64,000 bases of DNA from Arsenicibacter rosenii (lineage in GTDB: Bacteria > Bacteroidota > Bacteroidia > Cytophagales > Spirosomataceae). How positions within the stretch are numbered: the stretch's first letter is position 1; the number at the start of each line of letters is the position of its first letter. The translations under genes were made by a program, and so were the position numbers. The stretch is taken from positions 145,736 to 209,735 of the forward strand of contig NZ_MORL01000005.1 in NCBI RefSeq assembly GCF_001870735.1, in the 5' to 3' direction. Under the pieces are notes generated by a model. It was given only the letters and a program-made list of their open reading frames with translations. It had not been told where the DNA came from and ran no database searches. This document shows positions 24,965 to 35,301 of this stretch, piece after piece.

Positions 24965-27900
24965 TTATTCTAAAGTAATTTCGAGTGCAAGACCGCGTAA
25001 CTCGTGTACCAATACGTTGAACGACTCCGGAATATTCGGCTTTGGCAGGTTTTCGCCTTTCACAATCGCTTCATATGCCTTCGCACGGCCAACAACGTCA
25101 TCGGATTTAACAGTCAGGATCTCCTGCAGGATGTTTGCCGCACCGAATGCTTCGAGGGCCCATACCTCCATCTCACCAAACCGCTGACCACCGAACTGTG
25201 CCTTACCACCCAGCGGCTGCTGTGTGATGAGTGAGTATGGTCCGATCGAACGGGCGTGCATCTTATCATCTACCAGGTGACCCAGTTTCAGCATGTAAAT
25301 AATACCGACTGTTACCGGCTGATCGAAGCGGTCGCCTGTCAGACCATTATACAGATAGGTACGGCCAAATGAAGGCAATCCGGCTGCGTCGAGCTCAGCT
25401 ACAACCTGGGCTTCGGTAGCACCGTCGAAGATCGGCGTGGCATACTTCCGGTTCAGTTTCTCACCGGCCCATGCCAATACCGTCTCGTAAATCTGACCAA
25501 GGTTCATCCGTGAAGGTACACCAAGCGGGTTCAGAACGATATCCACCGGGCGGCCATCTTCCAGGAACGGCATGTCTTCGTCACGTACAATCCGGGCAAC
25601 AACCCCTTTGTTACCGTGGCGACCGGCCATCTTATCCCCTACTTTCAGCTTACGCTTCTTGGCAATGTAAACTTTCGCCAGTTTCACAATACCAGCCGGC
25701 AGTTCGTCACCTACCTCAAGCGTAAAACGTTCACGTTTGAAGCGGCCGGTGATTTCGTTACGGCGGTTGTTGTAATTCTTGATTAACTGAACAATCAGCT
25801 TATTGGTATGCGTATCTTCTGTCCAGCCATCGAGGTTCAGATCCAGCAGCAGGTTCACCTCTTCCGCAACCGCATAACCGCTTTCGTCACGGTATGGGTT
25901 TTTGTCAGGGAACAGGTTTTCTGATACGTTACGCCGGTTGAACTTAACGCCTTTGCTTACGATCTCATCACCAAATTTATGCCGTACGCCCTGGCTTGTT
26001 TTTCCGTCAAGCAGTTGCGTCAGTTTTTCAATCATCCGCTCACGGATAGCAACCAGATCACGGCTATATCGCTTCATCAGCGCTTTTACCTCGTCTTTAT
26101 GCTTGCCGCGGTCTTCTTTTGACGGACGGGCAAATAACTTCGTATCGATTACAACTCCTTTCAGTGAAGGTGGTGCTTTCTTCGAAGCATCTTTCACGTC
26201 ACCGGCTTTATCACCGAAGATCGCACGGAGCAGTTTTTCTTCAGGTGTCGGATCGCTCTCTCCTTTTGGTGTAATCTTACCAATCAGGATATCGCCTTCT
26301 TTCACCTCTGTACCTACCCGTACAATACCGTTTTCATCGAGATTACGAACCGTTTCTTCGGATACGTTCGGGATTTCAGACGTTAATTCTTCTTCACCGC
26401 GTTTTGTATCCCGTACTTCCAGTTCAAACTCTTCAATGTGAATGGATGTGAAGATATCTTCCCGAACAACGCGTTCAGAAATTACGATCGCATCCTCAAA
26501 GTTATATCCTTGCCAAGGCATGAACGCCACTTTCATGTTGCGTCCGAGCGCAAGCTCACCACCCTGGGTTGCATAGCCTTCACAAAGCACCTGTCCTTTT
26601 TTCACCTTCTGGTTCTTCAGAACAATCGGTTTCAGGTTGATGCATGTATCCTGGTTTGTCCGGCGGAATTTGATCAGGTTGTATGTTTTGCGGTCTTCGT
26701 CAAAACTTACTGCAAGCTCGTCATCGCTCAGCTCATAGCGAACCACAATTTTCGTTGCATCTACGAACTCAATCATACCGTCCGCTTCGGCTACGACCAA
26801 TGCCCGTGAGTCAACGGCAACACGACCTTCCAGACCGGTACCAACAATCGGCGCCTGCGGACGCAGCAGTGGTACAGCCTGACGTTGCATGTTTGAACCC
26901 ATCAAGGCACGGTTGGCATCATCGTGTTCAAGGAATGGAATCATCGAGGCCGCAACCGATACAATCTGATTAGGCGCGATATCCATGTAACTCACGTTGG
27001 TCGGCTCAGCCATCGGGAAGTCACCTTCAAAGCGCGACTTGATCCGGTCAACCTGGAACGTACCATCATTATTGATCTGGGCGTTAGCCTGAGCAATATA
27101 GTGTGAATCTTCCTCTTCGGCGGTCAGATACATCACCGGTTTCTCCGGCGAAACTTTACCGTTCTCAATGACACGATACGGCGTTTCGATGAAGCCCATG
27201 CTATTGATCTTCGCGTAAACACAAAGGGATGAAATCAGACCGATGTTCGGACCTTCCGGCGTTTCGATCGTACACAAACGACCGTAGTGCGTATAGTGAA
27301 CGTCACGAACCTCGAAACCGGCACGTTCGCGGGACAGACCACCAGGCCCCAGAGCTGACATCCGACGCTTATGCGTTACTTCTGCCAACGGGTTGGTTTG
27401 GTCCATAAACTGCGATAGCTGGTTGGTACCAAAGAACGAGTTGATAACCGAAGACAGCGTCCGTGCGTTGATCAGATCAACCGGTTTGAAGTCTTCATTA
27501 TCACGTACGTTCATCCGCTCTTTGATTGTCCGCGCCATACGGGCCAGACCAACACCAAATTGCGCATATAATTGTTCACCCACAGTCCGTACACGACGGT
27601 TGCTGAGGTGGTCAATATCATCGACTACAGCCTTGGCATTGATCAGCCCGATCAGATACTTCACGATCGACACAATATCCTGTGTTGTCAGTACTTTCGT
27701 ATCTGAGGCTACATCAAGACCAAGCTTTTTATTGATCCGATAACGGCCGACGTCACCTAAGTCATAGCGCTTGTCTGAAAAGAACAAGCTCTGGATGATT
27801 TCACGAGCAGTCTGCTCGTCCGGTGCATCAGCGTTACGTAACTGCCGGTAGATTTGCTCAACCGCTTCTTTTTCAGAGTTTGAGCTATCTTTCTGCAGGG

Positions 27901-28810
27901 TGTTATAAATGATATTGTAATCGGCCACGTTCATGTCTTCCTTATGCAGGATGACCGATTTCTGACCTGATTCAATAATCGTGTCAATATCATCAACCGA
28001 GATAACCGAGTCACGCTCCAGCAATACTTCGTTGCGGCTGATGGATACGACCTCACCGGTATCTTCATCCACAAAGTCTTCTGTCCAGGTGCGAAGTACC
28101 CGTGCTGCCAGACGACGGCCGATGGCTTTCTTCACGTTAGCCGGTGTCGCCGGAACCTCTTCAGATAAACCAAACAGGTCGAGAATGTCTTTATCAGATC
28201 CAAAACCAATCGCCCGTAACAGCGTTGTAACCGGAAATTTCTTTTTCCGGTCAATGTACGCGTACATGACGTTGTTTACGTCTGTTGAAAATTCAATCCA
28301 TGATCCTTTGAATGGAATGATACGCGCAGAGTAAAGCTTTGTGCCGTTTGTGTGTTTGCTCATCGAGAAAAACACACCTGGTGAACGGTGAAGCTGCGAA
28401 ACGATTACCCGTTCGGCACCATTGATAACAAAAGAGCCTTTTTCGGTCATGTAAGGGATATTCCCTAAAAATACCTCTTGCTCGATTGTCTCAAAGTCTT
28501 CGTTATCCGGGTCATTGTTTGACAGCCGCAGCTTTGCTTTGAGAGGCACTGAATAAGTCAGGCCGCGATCAATACACTCGTCAACGGAATATTTCGGTGG
28601 ATCGACCGAATAGTCGATAAATTCCAGTACGAAATTCTCCCGTGAATCGGAGATTGGGAAGTTTTCTTGAAACACCTTAAACAAACCCTCTTGTGAGCGG
28701 TGGTCAGATGGTGTATCAAGCTGGAAAAAATCTTTGAAGGATTTAATTTGAACGTCCAGAAAATCCGGATATTCAATCACTGGCTGGATTGTCGCAAAGT
28801 TTTTGCGCAT
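24965..28810 (-). CDS. rpoB: DNA-directed RNA polymerase subunit beta
   Basis: The 1,281-residue beta subunit forms the fork and rifampicin pocket of RNA polymerase. The N-terminus reads [19 protein letters not shown]. The rifampicin region [18 protein letters not shown], then [10 protein letters not shown], has the sensitive-type Asp, His and Ser. Late motifs include [12 protein letters not shown] and [15 protein letters not shown] use the ATG at 28810. A TTG at 28837 would give MATNAKNNS plus this start and resembles relatives, so the true N-terminus may be 9 residues longer. The gene follows rplL across a hairpin-containing gap of 264 bases and precedes rpoC. Confidence 0.97.
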   Translation of the reverse strand: MRKNFATIQPVIEYPDFLDVQIKSFKDFFQLDTPSDHRSQEGLFKVFQENFPISDSRENFVLEFIDYSVDPPKYSVDECIDRGLTYSVPLKAKLRLSNNDPDNEDFETIEQEVFLGNIPYMTEKGSFVINGAERVIVSQLHRSPGVFFSMSKHTNGTKLYSARIIPFKGSWIEFSTDVNNVMYAYIDRKKKFPVTTLLRAIGFGSDKDILDLFGLSEEVPATPANVKKAIGRRLAARVLRTWTEDFVDEDTGEVVSISRNEVLLERDSVISVDDIDTIIESGQKSVILHKEDMNVADYNIIYNTLQKDSSNSEKEAVEQIYRQLRNADAPDEQTAREIIQSLFFSDKRYDLGDVGRYRINKKLGLDVASDTKVLTTQDIVSIVKYLIGLINAKAVVDDIDHLSNRRVRTVGEQLYAQFGVGLARMARTIKERMNVRDNEDFKPVDLINARTLSSVINSFFGTNQLSQFMDQTNPLAEVTHKRRMSALGPGGLSRERAGFEVRDVHYTHYGRLCTIETPEGPNIGLISSLCVYAKINSMGFIETPYRVIENGKVSPEKPVMYLTAEEEDSHYIAQANAQINNDGTFQVDRIKSRFEGDFPMAEPTNVSYMDIAPNQIVSVAASMIPFLEHDDANRALMGSNMQRQAVPLLRPQAPIVGTGLEGRVAVDSRALVVAEADGMIEFVDATKIVVRYELSDDELAVSFDEDRKTYNLIKFRRTNQDTCINLKPIVLKNQKVKKGQVLCEGYATQGGELALGRNMKVAFMPWQGYNFEDAIVISERVVREDIFTSIHIEEFELEVRDTKRGEEELTSEIPNVSEETVRNLDENGIVRVGTEVKEGDILIGKITPKGESDPTPEEKLLRAIFGDKAGDVKDASKKAPPSLKGVVIDTKLFARPSKEDRGKHKDEVKALMKRYSRDLVAIRERMIEKLTQLLDGKTSQGVRHKFGDEIVSKGVKFNRRNVSENLFPDKNPYRDESGYAVAEEVNLLLDLNLDGWTEDTHTNKLIVQLIKNYNNRRNEITGRFKRERFTLEVGDELPAGIVKLAKVYIAKKRKLKVGDKMAGRHGNKGVVARIVRDEDMPFLEDGRPVDIVLNPLGVPSRMNLGQIYETVLAWAGEKLNRKYATPIFDGATEAQVVAELDAAGLPSFGRTYLYNGLTGDRFDQPVTVGIIYMLKLGHLVDDKMHARSIGPYSLITQQPLGGKAQFGGQRFGEMEVWALEAFGAANILQEILTVKSDDVVGRAKAYEAIVKGENLPKPNIPESFNVLVHELRGLALEITLE

Positions 28811-28995
28811 GCTGTTGTTTTTTGCGTTTGTAGCCAAGAATGTGAGCAAAACTGTATAACTTTACCCTGAGAATATTCGTTATAACTCCTGCGAAGGTAG
28901 TCATACAATGCCCCAGACGTCACCCGTCCTGTGGGGGCATAAAGGAACAACGTACAGTAATCTAAAATAGTTTACTGCTACGAATTTTCATAGAC

Positions 28996-29051
28996 AAAAA
29001 AGCCTCCAAGCAGAAAAGACCTGACGTTGGCCAGGCCTCCTCTACTTGGAG
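28996..29051 (-). terminator. Nested hairpin / attenuator between rplL and rpoB
   Basis: An outer stem pairs 29004-29010 with 29045-29051 (CTCCAAG/CTTGGAG). The enclosed sequence carries a second hairpin with CCTGGCC and CAGG arms, and a U-run follows on the minus strand (28996-29001). It sits 24 bases past the rplL stop. Reduced read-through here would set the ratio of ribosomal proteins to polymerase subunits, as attenuation at this junction does in other bacteria. Confidence 0.75.
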
Positions 29052-29074
29052 TGATATCAGAAAAAGGGCTGAAA

Positions 29075-29458
29075 TTATTTAATTTCTACTTCAGCACCAG
29101 CTTCTTCAAGTTGTTTTTTCAGCGCTTCAGCTTCGTCTTTAGCTACGCCTTCTTTCAGAGGCTTAGGAGCGCTGTCAACTAATTCTTTCGCTTCTTTCAG
29201 GCCCAGACCTGTCAGATCTTTAACCAGCTTCACAACAGCCAGTTTACCAGCACCCGGAGCCTTCAGGATTACATCGAATGAAGTTTTCTCAGGAGCGGCT
29301 GCAGCAGCATCGCCACCACCTGTACCACCAGCTACCATTACCGGAGCAGCAGCAGCCGGTTCGATGCCATACTCATCTTTCAGGATAGCTGCCAGTTCGT
29401 TAACTTCTTTCACTGTCAGGTTTACAAGCTGCTCAGCGAACGCTTTCAAATCTGCCAT
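29075..29458 (-). CDS. rplL: 50S ribosomal protein L7/L12
   Basis: The stalk protein that recruits translational GTPases, 127 residues. It has an N-terminal dimerisation helix pair (1-35), an Ala/Gly-rich hinge (about 36-55) and the C-terminal GTPase-contact domain with [40 protein letters not shown] and [20 protein letters not shown]. It follows rplJ after 113 bases, the usual order, so several copies can be made per L10. The nested terminator follows before rpoB. Confidence 0.98.
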   Translation of the reverse strand: MADLKAFAEQLVNLTVKEVNELAAILKDEYGIEPAAAAPVMVAGGTGGGDAAAAAPEKTSFDVILKAPGAGKLAVVKLVKDLTGLGLKEAKELVDSAPKPLKEGVAKDEAEALKKQLEEAGAEVEIK

Positions 29459-29571
29459 TTTAGTATTCTTGATTAAATTGTTTTACGATTTTGTTAGATT
29501 TTGTGGCTTTCTTTTTCGAGCCACGAGTATTGTTTTGCACTGGTAAGCGCAGTACGAAGACTGTCTTACGC

Positions 29572-30105
29572 TTATGCTTCCTCGCGCTCTGAAAGCGTTT
29601 TGAGGATGCCGGCCAGTTTGCCACCGCCGCTCTGAAGGGCCGAAACCACATTCTTCGCAGGTGATTGCAGCAAGCCAACGATATCGCCAATCAACTCCTG
29701 ACGGCTCTTCAGCGAGATCAATGTATCCAGCTGATCAGCGCCGATAAACAGGCTGGCGTCGATTGAGGCGCCTTTTAATTGCAGTTTATCGTTTGTTTTA
29801 CGAAACTCTTTGATCAACTGCGCCGGTGCTTTCTGGTTTTCAGCATGGAACATTACGCCCGACTGACCCTTCAGAACCGTATCGTTAAACGGAGTAAAAT
29901 CCGCTCCGGCAACTGTTTCAAGTGCTTTTTTGATGAAGGTATTCTTCACCACTTTGTACTCGATACCACGTTCAAAGCACATGCGGCGGAGTTGGTTGAC
30001 CTGGTCAACCGTCATGCCACTGGCTTCGGTGATATAGAAGAAAGGAATGGTCTGAAACTTCTGAGCCAATTCCTCAATGATTACTCCTTTTTCCTCCCGT
30101 GTCAT
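29572..30105 (-). CDS. rplJ: 50S ribosomal protein L10
   Basis: L10 is the base of the ribosomal stalk and carries L7/L12 dimers. The 177-residue protein has MTREEKGVIIEELAQKF and YITEASGMTVDQVNQLRRMC at the start, then VVKNTFIKKAL and the C-terminal helix for L12 binding (QSGGGKLAGILKTLSEREEA). It begins 2 bases after the rplA stop, so the two are tightly coupled. The long separate L10 leader known in E. coli is absent at this spot. Confidence 0.98.
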   Translation of the reverse strand: MTREEKGVIIEELAQKFQTIPFFYITEASGMTVDQVNQLRRMCFERGIEYKVVKNTFIKKALETVAGADFTPFNDTVLKGQSGVMFHAENQKAPAQLIKEFRKTNDKLQLKGASIDASLFIGADQLDTLISLKSRQELIGDIVGLLQSPAKNVVSALQSGGGKLAGILKTLSEREEA

Positions 30106-30107
30106 GA

Positions 30108-30806
30108 TTAAATTCCAGCTACTGTGCTTTTGTCAATGATTACGCCCGGACTCATTGTGCTCGACAGGTGAATCGATTTCACATAGGTACCTTTTGCCGA
30201 TGAAGGCTTCAGACGTAACAATGTAGCGATGATTTCCTGTGCGTTTTCAGCAATTTTCTCCGGATCGAACGATACCTTGCCAATGCTTGTGTGAATGATA
30301 CCGGTTTTATCAACTTTAAAGTCAATCTTACCTGCTTTCACTTCACGAACGGCATTGCCAACTTCCAGTGTTACCGTACCCGACTTAGGGTTTGGCATCA
30401 GACCACGTGGCCCCAGAATACGTCCCAGACGACCGACTTTAGCCATAACGTTAGGCATCGTGATAATCACGTCTACATCCGTCCAGCCTTTTTCAATCTT
30501 CTGAATATAGTCATCTAAGCCAACGAAGTCAGCACCAGCGTCTTTCGCTTCTTGCTCCTTGTCCGGTGTACAAAGTACCAGTACGCGAACCGTTTTACCT
30601 GTACCATGCGGCAATGTGGCAACACCACGAACCATTTGGTCAGCTTTACGCGGATCAACGCCCAACCGAACGTCAATATCTACGGAAGAGTCAAATTTCG
30701 TGTATGAAATCTGCTTCAGGATATCAGCGGCTTGCAGCAGCGAATATTCTTTAGCAGCATCATACTTCGATAAAGCTTCCTTTTGTTTTTTTGTCAACTT
30801 AGCCAT
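30108..30806 (-). CDS. rplA: 50S ribosomal protein L1
   Basis: L1 forms the mobile stalk near the E site and, in many bacteria, represses its own operon. It has 232 residues with the two-domain signature. Recognisable parts are [48 protein letters not shown], and [17 protein letters not shown]. It is 21 bases downstream of rplK. I could not confirm an L1-binding mimic in the leader of rplK. Confidence 0.98.
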   Translation of the reverse strand: MAKLTKKQKEALSKYDAAKEYSLLQAADILKQISYTKFDSSVDIDVRLGVDPRKADQMVRGVATLPHGTGKTVRVLVLCTPDKEQEAKDAGADFVGLDDYIQKIEKGWTDVDVIITMPNVMAKVGRLGRILGPRGLMPNPKSGTVTLEVGNAVREVKAGKIDFKVDKTGIIHTSIGKVSFDPEKIAENAQEIIATLLRLKPSSAKGTYVKSIHLSSTMSPGVIIDKSTVAGI

Positions 30807-30827
30807 GTCTCGTAAATTGCGTTTGGC

Positions 30828-31274
30828 TTACTGGTTGTCCCAGGGAGCGGTACCCGTCACTGTGATCCCCATGCTGCGAGCTGTACCAGCGATCATGCGC
30901 ATTGCAGACTCAACGGTAAAGCAGTTCAGGTCCGGCATTTTCGTCTCAGCGATTTGCTTTACCTGATCCCACGATACTGAACCAACCTTTGTACGGTTTG
31001 GCTGAGCTGAACCACCTTTAACCTTGGCTGCTTCTTTCAACAGAACGGGCGCTGGTGGAGTCTTAATGACAAAGTCAAATGTTTTGTCTTTGTAATAAGT
31101 AATCAACACCGGCAAGATCATACCCATCTTATCCTGCGTACGGCCGTTAAACTGCTTGCAGAATTCCATGATGTTTAGACCTTTGGAACCCAGAGCCGGA
31201 CCGATCGGAGGTGAAGGGTTAGCTTGACCGCCTTTTACCTGCAACTTTACGTAGCCACCTACTTCTTTTGCCAT
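30828..31274 (-). CDS. rplK: 50S ribosomal protein L11
   Basis: L11 binds the GTPase-associated region of 23S rRNA and is needed for stringent-response signalling. The 148-residue protein starts [20 protein letters not shown], with the PPIGPALG motif and the [11 protein letters not shown] segment. The C-terminal rRNA-binding domain ends in RSMGITVTG. It starts 83 bases after the nusG stop and heads the rplKAJL series within the same transcript. Confidence 0.98.
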   Translation of the reverse strand: MAKEVGGYVKLQVKGGQANPSPPIGPALGSKGLNIMEFCKQFNGRTQDKMGMILPVLITYYKDKTFDFVIKTPPAPVLLKEAAKVKGGSAQPNRTKVGSVSWDQVKQIAETKMPDLNCFTVESAMRMIAGTARSMGITVTGTAPWDNQ

Positions 31275-31357
31275 TTTCTTGTGTCTTTAAACAGACTCAA
31301 TTTGTGTTTGCCATTCCAGAGGGAAGCCTGAATAACAAACTGAAAACCAGATTTTGT

Positions 31358-31915
31358 CTAGCTCTCTTTATCTACTTGTGCGTAACTCAATTCAACAGGT
31401 GTATTCCGACCAAAAATCTTAACGACAACGTTCAGCTTTTTACGATCATCGAATACTTCCTCTACTGTACCGACAAAACCACTGAATGGCCCGTCGATTA
31501 CTTTTACAGATTCACCTTTCAGGAACTGTACGGTAGGCGCGGCAACTTCCTGAGTTTCCTCGTCTACCTTACCCAAAATCCGGTTAACTTCTGCCTGACG
31601 CAGTGGAACAGGAATCTTCGTCGTACCGCTTGTATTGCCCAAGAAGCCAAGAACACCAGGCATATTTGTGATCAGGTCAAGCGCACGGTTATTTGACAAA
31701 TCAGCTGAAATCAGGATATAGCCAGGAAAGAATGATTTTTCCCGAATGCGCTTCTTACCGTTACGCATTTCGTATACCTTCTCCGCCGGAATTAATACCT
31801 GCGGAATAACTTCATCTAACTTTTGTCGAATGATTTCGTTATCCAGGTAAGATTTAATTTTCTTTTCCTGCCCGGATACCGCCCGAATGACATACCAATT
31901 AATGCCGCTGCTCAT
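31358..31915 (-). CDS. nusG: Transcription termination/antitermination factor NusG
   Basis: NusG binds RNA polymerase and links it to Rho or the ribosome. The 185-residue protein has the NGN domain (about 5-115), starting INWYVIRAVSGQEKKIKSYL with FFPGYILI, and a KOW domain (about 130-180) with GESVKVIDGPFSGFVGTVEE. Length and layout are normal, without the insertions seen in specialised paralogues. It sits between secE and rplK, its universal place. Confidence 0.97.
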   Translation of the reverse strand: MSSGINWYVIRAVSGQEKKIKSYLDNEIIRQKLDEVIPQVLIPAEKVYEMRNGKKRIREKSFFPGYILISADLSNNRALDLITNMPGVLGFLGNTSGTTKIPVPLRQAEVNRILGKVDEETQEVAAPTVQFLKGESVKVIDGPFSGFVGTVEEVFDDRKKLNVVVKIFGRNTPVELSYAQVDKES

Positions 31916-31983
31916 AATATTGTTGATTTTGGACGTACGATTTCAGGTTATTGTACTCCTGCCACCGTTATTCGTAAATCAGT

Positions 31984-32175
31984 TTAGAACGACTGATAAA
32001 AGGCATTCAGTGCATTCTCAAACAAGAAATCGATCAGACCAACGACGAGTGCAAAAACTAATGAAGCCACTAGAACCAGAGTTGAACTGGCCTGTAGCTC
32101 ACTAAATTTTGGCCAAGTGACATTGTGCTGAAACTCCTCCCAGGAGTCTTTCAGAAACGAAATAAACTTGTCCAT
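31984..32175 (-). CDS. secE: Preprotein translocase subunit SecE
   Basis: SecE holds the SecY channel together in the inner membrane. I start at the ATG at 32175, giving 63 residues (MDKFISFLKDSWEEF). The longer frame to 32220 runs into the tRNA-Trp gene. The protein is the short single-span form: a cytoplasmic amphipathic helix containing NVTWPKFSEL, then one membrane segment at about 36-56. It is followed after 68 bases by nusG and preceded by tRNA-Trp, so it is probably co-transcribed with the tRNA. Confidence 0.96.
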   Translation of the reverse strand: MDKFISFLKDSWEEFQHNVTWPKFSELQASSTLVLVASLVFALVVGLIDFLFENALNAFYQSF

Positions 32176-32190
32176 CTGTAAAAGGATTTG

Positions 32191-32261
32191 CACGGGTGGA
32201 GAGATTCGAACTCCCATCAACGGTTTTGGAGACCGCTATTCTACCCTTGAACTACACCCGT
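32191..32261 (-). tRNA. tRNA-Trp (anticodon CCA)
   Basis: The minus strand gives a 71-base cloverleaf. The acceptor arms are ACGGGTG and CACCCGT, the anticodon loop is CTCCAAA, and the T arm contains TTCGAAT. The discriminator is G and the 3' CCA is not encoded. It lies between tuf and secE, a common position in Bacteroidota. Confidence 0.97.
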
Positions 32262-32323
32262 AGATTTGTGAAGAAAGCTGGTAGAAAGTTCTTTCCTCGT
32301 ATTGTGCCCGTCGAAACGGACTG

Positions 32324-32353
32324 CAAAAGTACTAATTAATTATAAAAAAACAA
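32324..32353 (-). promoter_or_regulatory. Predicted promoter for tRNA-Trp-secE-nusG-rpl
   Basis: On the minus strand, TTG (32351-32353) and TACTTTTG (32324-32331) are separated by 19 bases, matching the -33/-7 spacing of Bacteroidota. The -33 box lies inside the left arm of the tuf terminator hairpin, so the end of one transcript and the start of the next share DNA. Confidence 0.65.
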
Positions 32354-32383
32354 GTGCATCATCTTGCGATAATGCACTTGTTT
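32344..32383 (-). terminator. Intrinsic terminator after tuf
   Basis: AAACAAGTGCAT (32348-32359) pairs perfectly with ATGCACTTGTTT (32372-32383). A U-run encoded by the A-tract at 32344-32350 follows on the minus strand. The stem begins 9 bases past the tuf stop. Confidence 0.88.
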
Positions 32384-32391
32384 CAAAAATA

Positions 32392-33579
32392 TTATTCGAT
32401 GATCTCAGTTACCTGACCAGCACCTACCGTACGGCCACCTTCGCGGATCGCGAAACGAAGACCTTTCTCCATAGCGATCTGGTTGATCAGTGTTACTTCG
32501 ATAGTGATGTTATCACCAGGCATAACCATCTCTACGCCATCCGGCAATTTGATCTCGCCAGTTACGTCAGTTGTACGGAAGTAGAACTGAGGACGGTATT
32601 TGTTAAAGAATGGCGTGTGACGGCCACCTTCTTCTTTTGACAGAACGTAAACCTCGGCTTTGAATTTCGAGTGAGGCTTAACTGAACCTGGCTTACAGAT
32701 AACCATACCACGACGGATATCGGTTTTCTCAATACCACGCAACAGCAGACCTACGTTGTCACCAGCTTCACCACGATCCAGGATCTTCCGGAACATTTCA
32801 ACACCAGTTACAACTGACTTCAGGTTTTCAGCACCCATACCCAGGATTTCAACCTGCTCACCTGAGTTGATGATACCACGCTCGATACGACCCGTTGCAA
32901 CCGTACCACGACCAGTGATCGAGAATACGTCTTCGATTGGCATCAGGAATGGCAGATCAGTCTGACGTGGAGGCAGTGGGATGAAGCTATCAACAGCAGC
33001 CATCAGCTCGTCGATTGTAGCAACCCATTTCGCGTCGCCGTTCAGACCACCCAGAGCAGAACCCTGGATAACCGGAATGTTGTCACCGTCGAATTCATAG
33101 AAGCTCAACAGTTCGCGGATTTCCATCTCTACCAGTTCAAGCAGTTCCGGATCGTCCACCATATCCACTTTGTTCATGAACACTACCAGCTGAGGTACAC
33201 CTACCTGACGAGCAAGCAGGATGTGCTCACGTGTTTGTGGCATTGGACCGTCAGTCGCAGCTACTACCAGGATGGCACCGTCCATCTGAGCGGCACCTGT
33301 AACCATGTTCTTCACATAGTCAGCGTGACCCGGGCAATCGACGTGTGCGTAGTGACGGTTAGCAGTTTGGTATTCTACGTGAGAAGTATTGATGGTAATA
33401 CCACGTTCTTTCTCTTCAGGGGCATTGTCAATTGAGGAGAAGTCCCGAACTGCGGCTAGACCTTTTTCCGCCAAAACTTTCGTAATGGCAGCCGTCAGCG
33501 TCGTTTTGCCGTGGTCAACGTGACCGATTGTACCGATGTTTACGTGCGGTTTGGAGCGGTCAAAGTTCTCTTTTGCCAT
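32392..33579 (-). CDS. tuf: Translation elongation factor Tu
   Basis: EF-Tu delivers aminoacyl-tRNA to the ribosome with GTP. The 395-residue protein has the P-loop GHVDHGKT at 19-26, the switch II DCPGH motif, the NKVD and SAL base-specificity motifs, and barrel domains 2 and 3 ending in [15 protein letters not shown]. It lies downstream of tRNA-Tyr, tRNA-Gly and tRNA-Thr, as in the E. coli tufB locus, and upstream of tRNA-Trp-secE. It is followed by its own terminator. Confidence 0.98.
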   Translation of the reverse strand: MAKENFDRSKPHVNIGTIGHVDHGKTTLTAAITKVLAEKGLAAVRDFSSIDNAPEEKERGITINTSHVEYQTANRHYAHVDCPGHADYVKNMVTGAAQMDGAILVVAATDGPMPQTREHILLARQVGVPQLVVFMNKVDMVDDPELLELVEMEIRELLSFYEFDGDNIPVIQGSALGGLNGDAKWVATIDELMAAVDSFIPLPPRQTDLPFLMPIEDVFSITGRGTVATGRIERGIINSGEQVEILGMGAENLKSVVTGVEMFRKILDRGEAGDNVGLLLRGIEKTDIRRGMVICKPGSVKPHSKFKAEVYVLSKEEGGRHTPFFNKYRPQFYFRTTDVTGEIKLPDGVEMVMPGDNITIEVTLINQIAMEKGLRFAIREGGRTVGAGQVTEIIE

Positions 33580-33648
33580 GTTTAAAAACGTTAAAAAACG
33601 CTTAAAGAATTAACTATTAGTTTATTTTTGAATTTGCTGAGAAACAAG

Positions 33649-33670
33649 AAAGTGCCCTCAAGAGCACTTT
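33649..33670 (-). terminator. Weak hairpin between tRNA-Thr and tuf
   Basis: AAAGTGC (33649-33655) and GCACTTT (33664-33670) form a 7-bp stem. On the minus strand it is followed by CUUGUUUC rather than a clean U-tract. It may partly separate tRNA processing from tuf expression. The remainder of this gap is featureless to me. Confidence 0.35.
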
Positions 33671-33737
33671 TTCATTAGCCTGAGCAGAACAGCTAACTGT
33701 TCTTCCCGAACGGGGCAAATCAACACGTTCGATGGCT

Positions 33738-33812
<75 letters not shown>

Positions 33813-33822
33813 AACATAAAAA

Positions 33823-33874
33823 TGTACAATGTATAATGATTAATGAGAAGCATTTTTCATTTTACACTGTACAT
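33823..33874. repeat. Imperfect inverted repeat, second copy of the ACAATG..TAATGA family
   Basis: Arms at 33823-33840 and 33857-33874 pair at 16 of 18 positions. The left arm also matches 16 of 18 bases of the arm at 2948-2965 near the M56 gene. It lies between tRNA-Gly and tRNA-Thr inside a transcribed unit, so it is not needed as a gene-end terminator. Confidence 0.7.
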
Positions 33875-33884
33875 CCTTTTGTCA

Positions 33885-33960
33885 TGGAGCGGGAGACGAG
33901 GTTCGAACCCGCGACCTATAGCTTGGAAGGCTATCGCTCTACCAACTGAGCTACTCCCGC
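33885..33960 (-). tRNA. tRNA-Gly (anticodon TCC)
   Basis: This 76-base cloverleaf has acceptor arms GCGGGAG and CTCCCGC, the anticodon loop CTTCCAA, and a T loop TTCGAAC. The 3' CCA is encoded. It lies between tRNA-Tyr and tRNA-Thr. Confidence 0.97.
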
Positions 33961-34026
33961 ATTTATGTTTGCTTTTGCTGTTTTTCACAGGCTTAGTACT
34001 ATCACCCGTGAACATTAAAAGCCTTG

Positions 34027-34109
34027 TGGGGAGTGGAGGATTCGAACCTCCGAAGGCGTACGCCAGCAGATTTACAGTCTGATCCATTTGGCCACTCTGG
34101 AAACTCCCC
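34027..34109 (-). tRNA. tRNA-Tyr (anticodon GTA)
   Basis: This 83-base class II tRNA has acceptor arms GGGGAGT and ACTCCCC, the anticodon loop CTGTAAA, a long variable arm (GCGTACGC region), and discriminator A. CCA is not encoded. It is the first gene of the tRNA-tuf unit. Confidence 0.97.
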
Positions 34110-34152
34110 TGCTTTTATTTACTTTTCCACCCCGCGTTTCGGTTTGGAGTTG

Positions 34153-34182
34153 CAAAATTACACGGTTTTAGCCTTTTGTCAA
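34153..34182 (-). promoter_or_regulatory. Predicted promoter of the tRNA-Tyr/Gly/Thr-tuf unit
   Basis: On the minus strand, TTG (34180-34182) and TAATTTTG (34153-34160) are separated by 19 bases. The -7 box fits TAnnTTTG exactly and lies 43 bases from the mature tRNA-Tyr 5' end. Confidence 0.7.
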
Positions 34183-34263
34183 TATCTAACTCAAAAAAAA
34201 TGTTTTCATTTTCAACTTTTTTTTTGAGCATACATCGTTAAAAACAACAGACAAGCTTGTTAA

Positions 34264-35301
34264 TCAAAGTATTACACCGAAACTTAGCCCTCTTACATCC
34301 GGTCCTTTTCCTGCTTGAAATACCGGATTTAACTCATACTTTACAAACAGGTTCGTTCTAACGATACCTAACTGTGCCATTATTCCATAACGGAGATCAT
34401 TTGTATAATAACGATCATGATCCCGCTTTTTAGAACCGTCCTCGAATTTGATTTTTGTATAACTATCTACCCGATAACCTACATAGGCTCCTACCCCGAT
34501 ATGAAGAATCTTTTTACCGGATTCGTTATAAAAGCTAACTCTGGGGACAATCGGTAGCTGAACATTGCAAATCGTCAGCTTTGTTCGCTTGACTGCTTCC
34601 TGAATATCCACAAACTGGAGTTGCGTAGTTCCCTTCTGAATCGTTACATCGTTTTCAAATGAATAATTATTCCATGCTACCTCAATGCCATATTGCAGAC
34701 TGAGCCGTGCTTTCTTGCCTTTAATCAATGTCGGACGCTGGCCGATACCCAGCGCAAAATAACGTGATCCTAACGGCTTCAAATCATAGCGGTTTGACGG
34801 GTAGGCAGCCATCTCACTTTCTGTAAGCAGCGTGTTAAGCCCTAACTGGAAGCTTGTGAATGAATTCAGACTGGTTGCTTTTTTCCGCGCCTTTTCGGCT
34901 TTGCTGTCTGTCACCTTCGGATTTTCTCTGGTCACCGGCGATGTACTTCGTACCGTATCCTTGTCGGCTTTTATCGTTACACTGATTCTGCCTTTCTCTT
35001 TGGTTATGACAATAACGGTATCACGCAGGTATCGCTGGCCATTAGCCCCTTCAATTGTTATACGGGCTTCCTGTCCATCCGGGATGGAATCCAGCTTTGC
35101 TCCCATATCCCGTATAACTTTATTCAAATCATAGTTTGACAGCGCTTTAATCCCTGCCTTATCCGGTGCATGGACAACAATCCTTGTTTTATTGGCAAAT
35201 TGTATAACCAGTGAATCTGCCTTACCGGGCGTCAGAGCCATGCTCTTTTCTGCCAGTAGTAAAATGATGAAACTGACAATCAGTCTGCTGTATAATTTCA
35301 T
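34264..35301 (-). CDS. Outer-membrane beta-barrel-like protein of an ECF sigma operon
   Basis: The 345-residue protein has a signal peptide (about 1-22). A periplasmic part at about 25-140 contains a repeated short strand pattern (LVIQFANKTRIVVHAPDKAG, then GAKLDSIPDGQEARITIE). A C-terminal barrel-like half (about 150-345) has alternating aromatic strands such as YFALGIGQRP and LFVKYELNPVF. I do not recognise a named family. It starts 4 bases inside the end of the membrane-protein gene upstream (ATGA overlap), which in turn follows the sigma factor gene, so the three are one operon. It may be a regulated envelope protein or the signal source for the sigma factor. Confidence 0.75.
   Translation of the reverse strand: MKLYSRLIVSFIILLLAEKSMALTPGKADSLVIQFANKTRIVVHAPDKAGIKALSNYDLNKVIRDMGAKLDSIPDGQEARITIEGANGQRYLRDTVIVITKEKGRISVTIKADKDTVRSTSPVTRENPKVTDSKAEKARKKATSLNSFTSFQLGLNTLLTESEMAAYPSNRYDLKPLGSRYFALGIGQRPTLIKGKKARLSLQYGIEVAWNNYSFENDVTIQKGTTQLQFVDIQEAVKRTKLTICNVQLPIVPRVSFYNESGKKILHIGVGAYVGYRVDSYTKIKFEDGSKKRDHDRYYTNDLRYGIMAQLGIVRTNLFVKYELNPVFQAGKGPDVRGLSFGVIL

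Noticed and set aside
33843-34082. Open frame across the tRNA cluster
   Set aside because: It is built from tRNA sequences, which fold as full cloverleaves.
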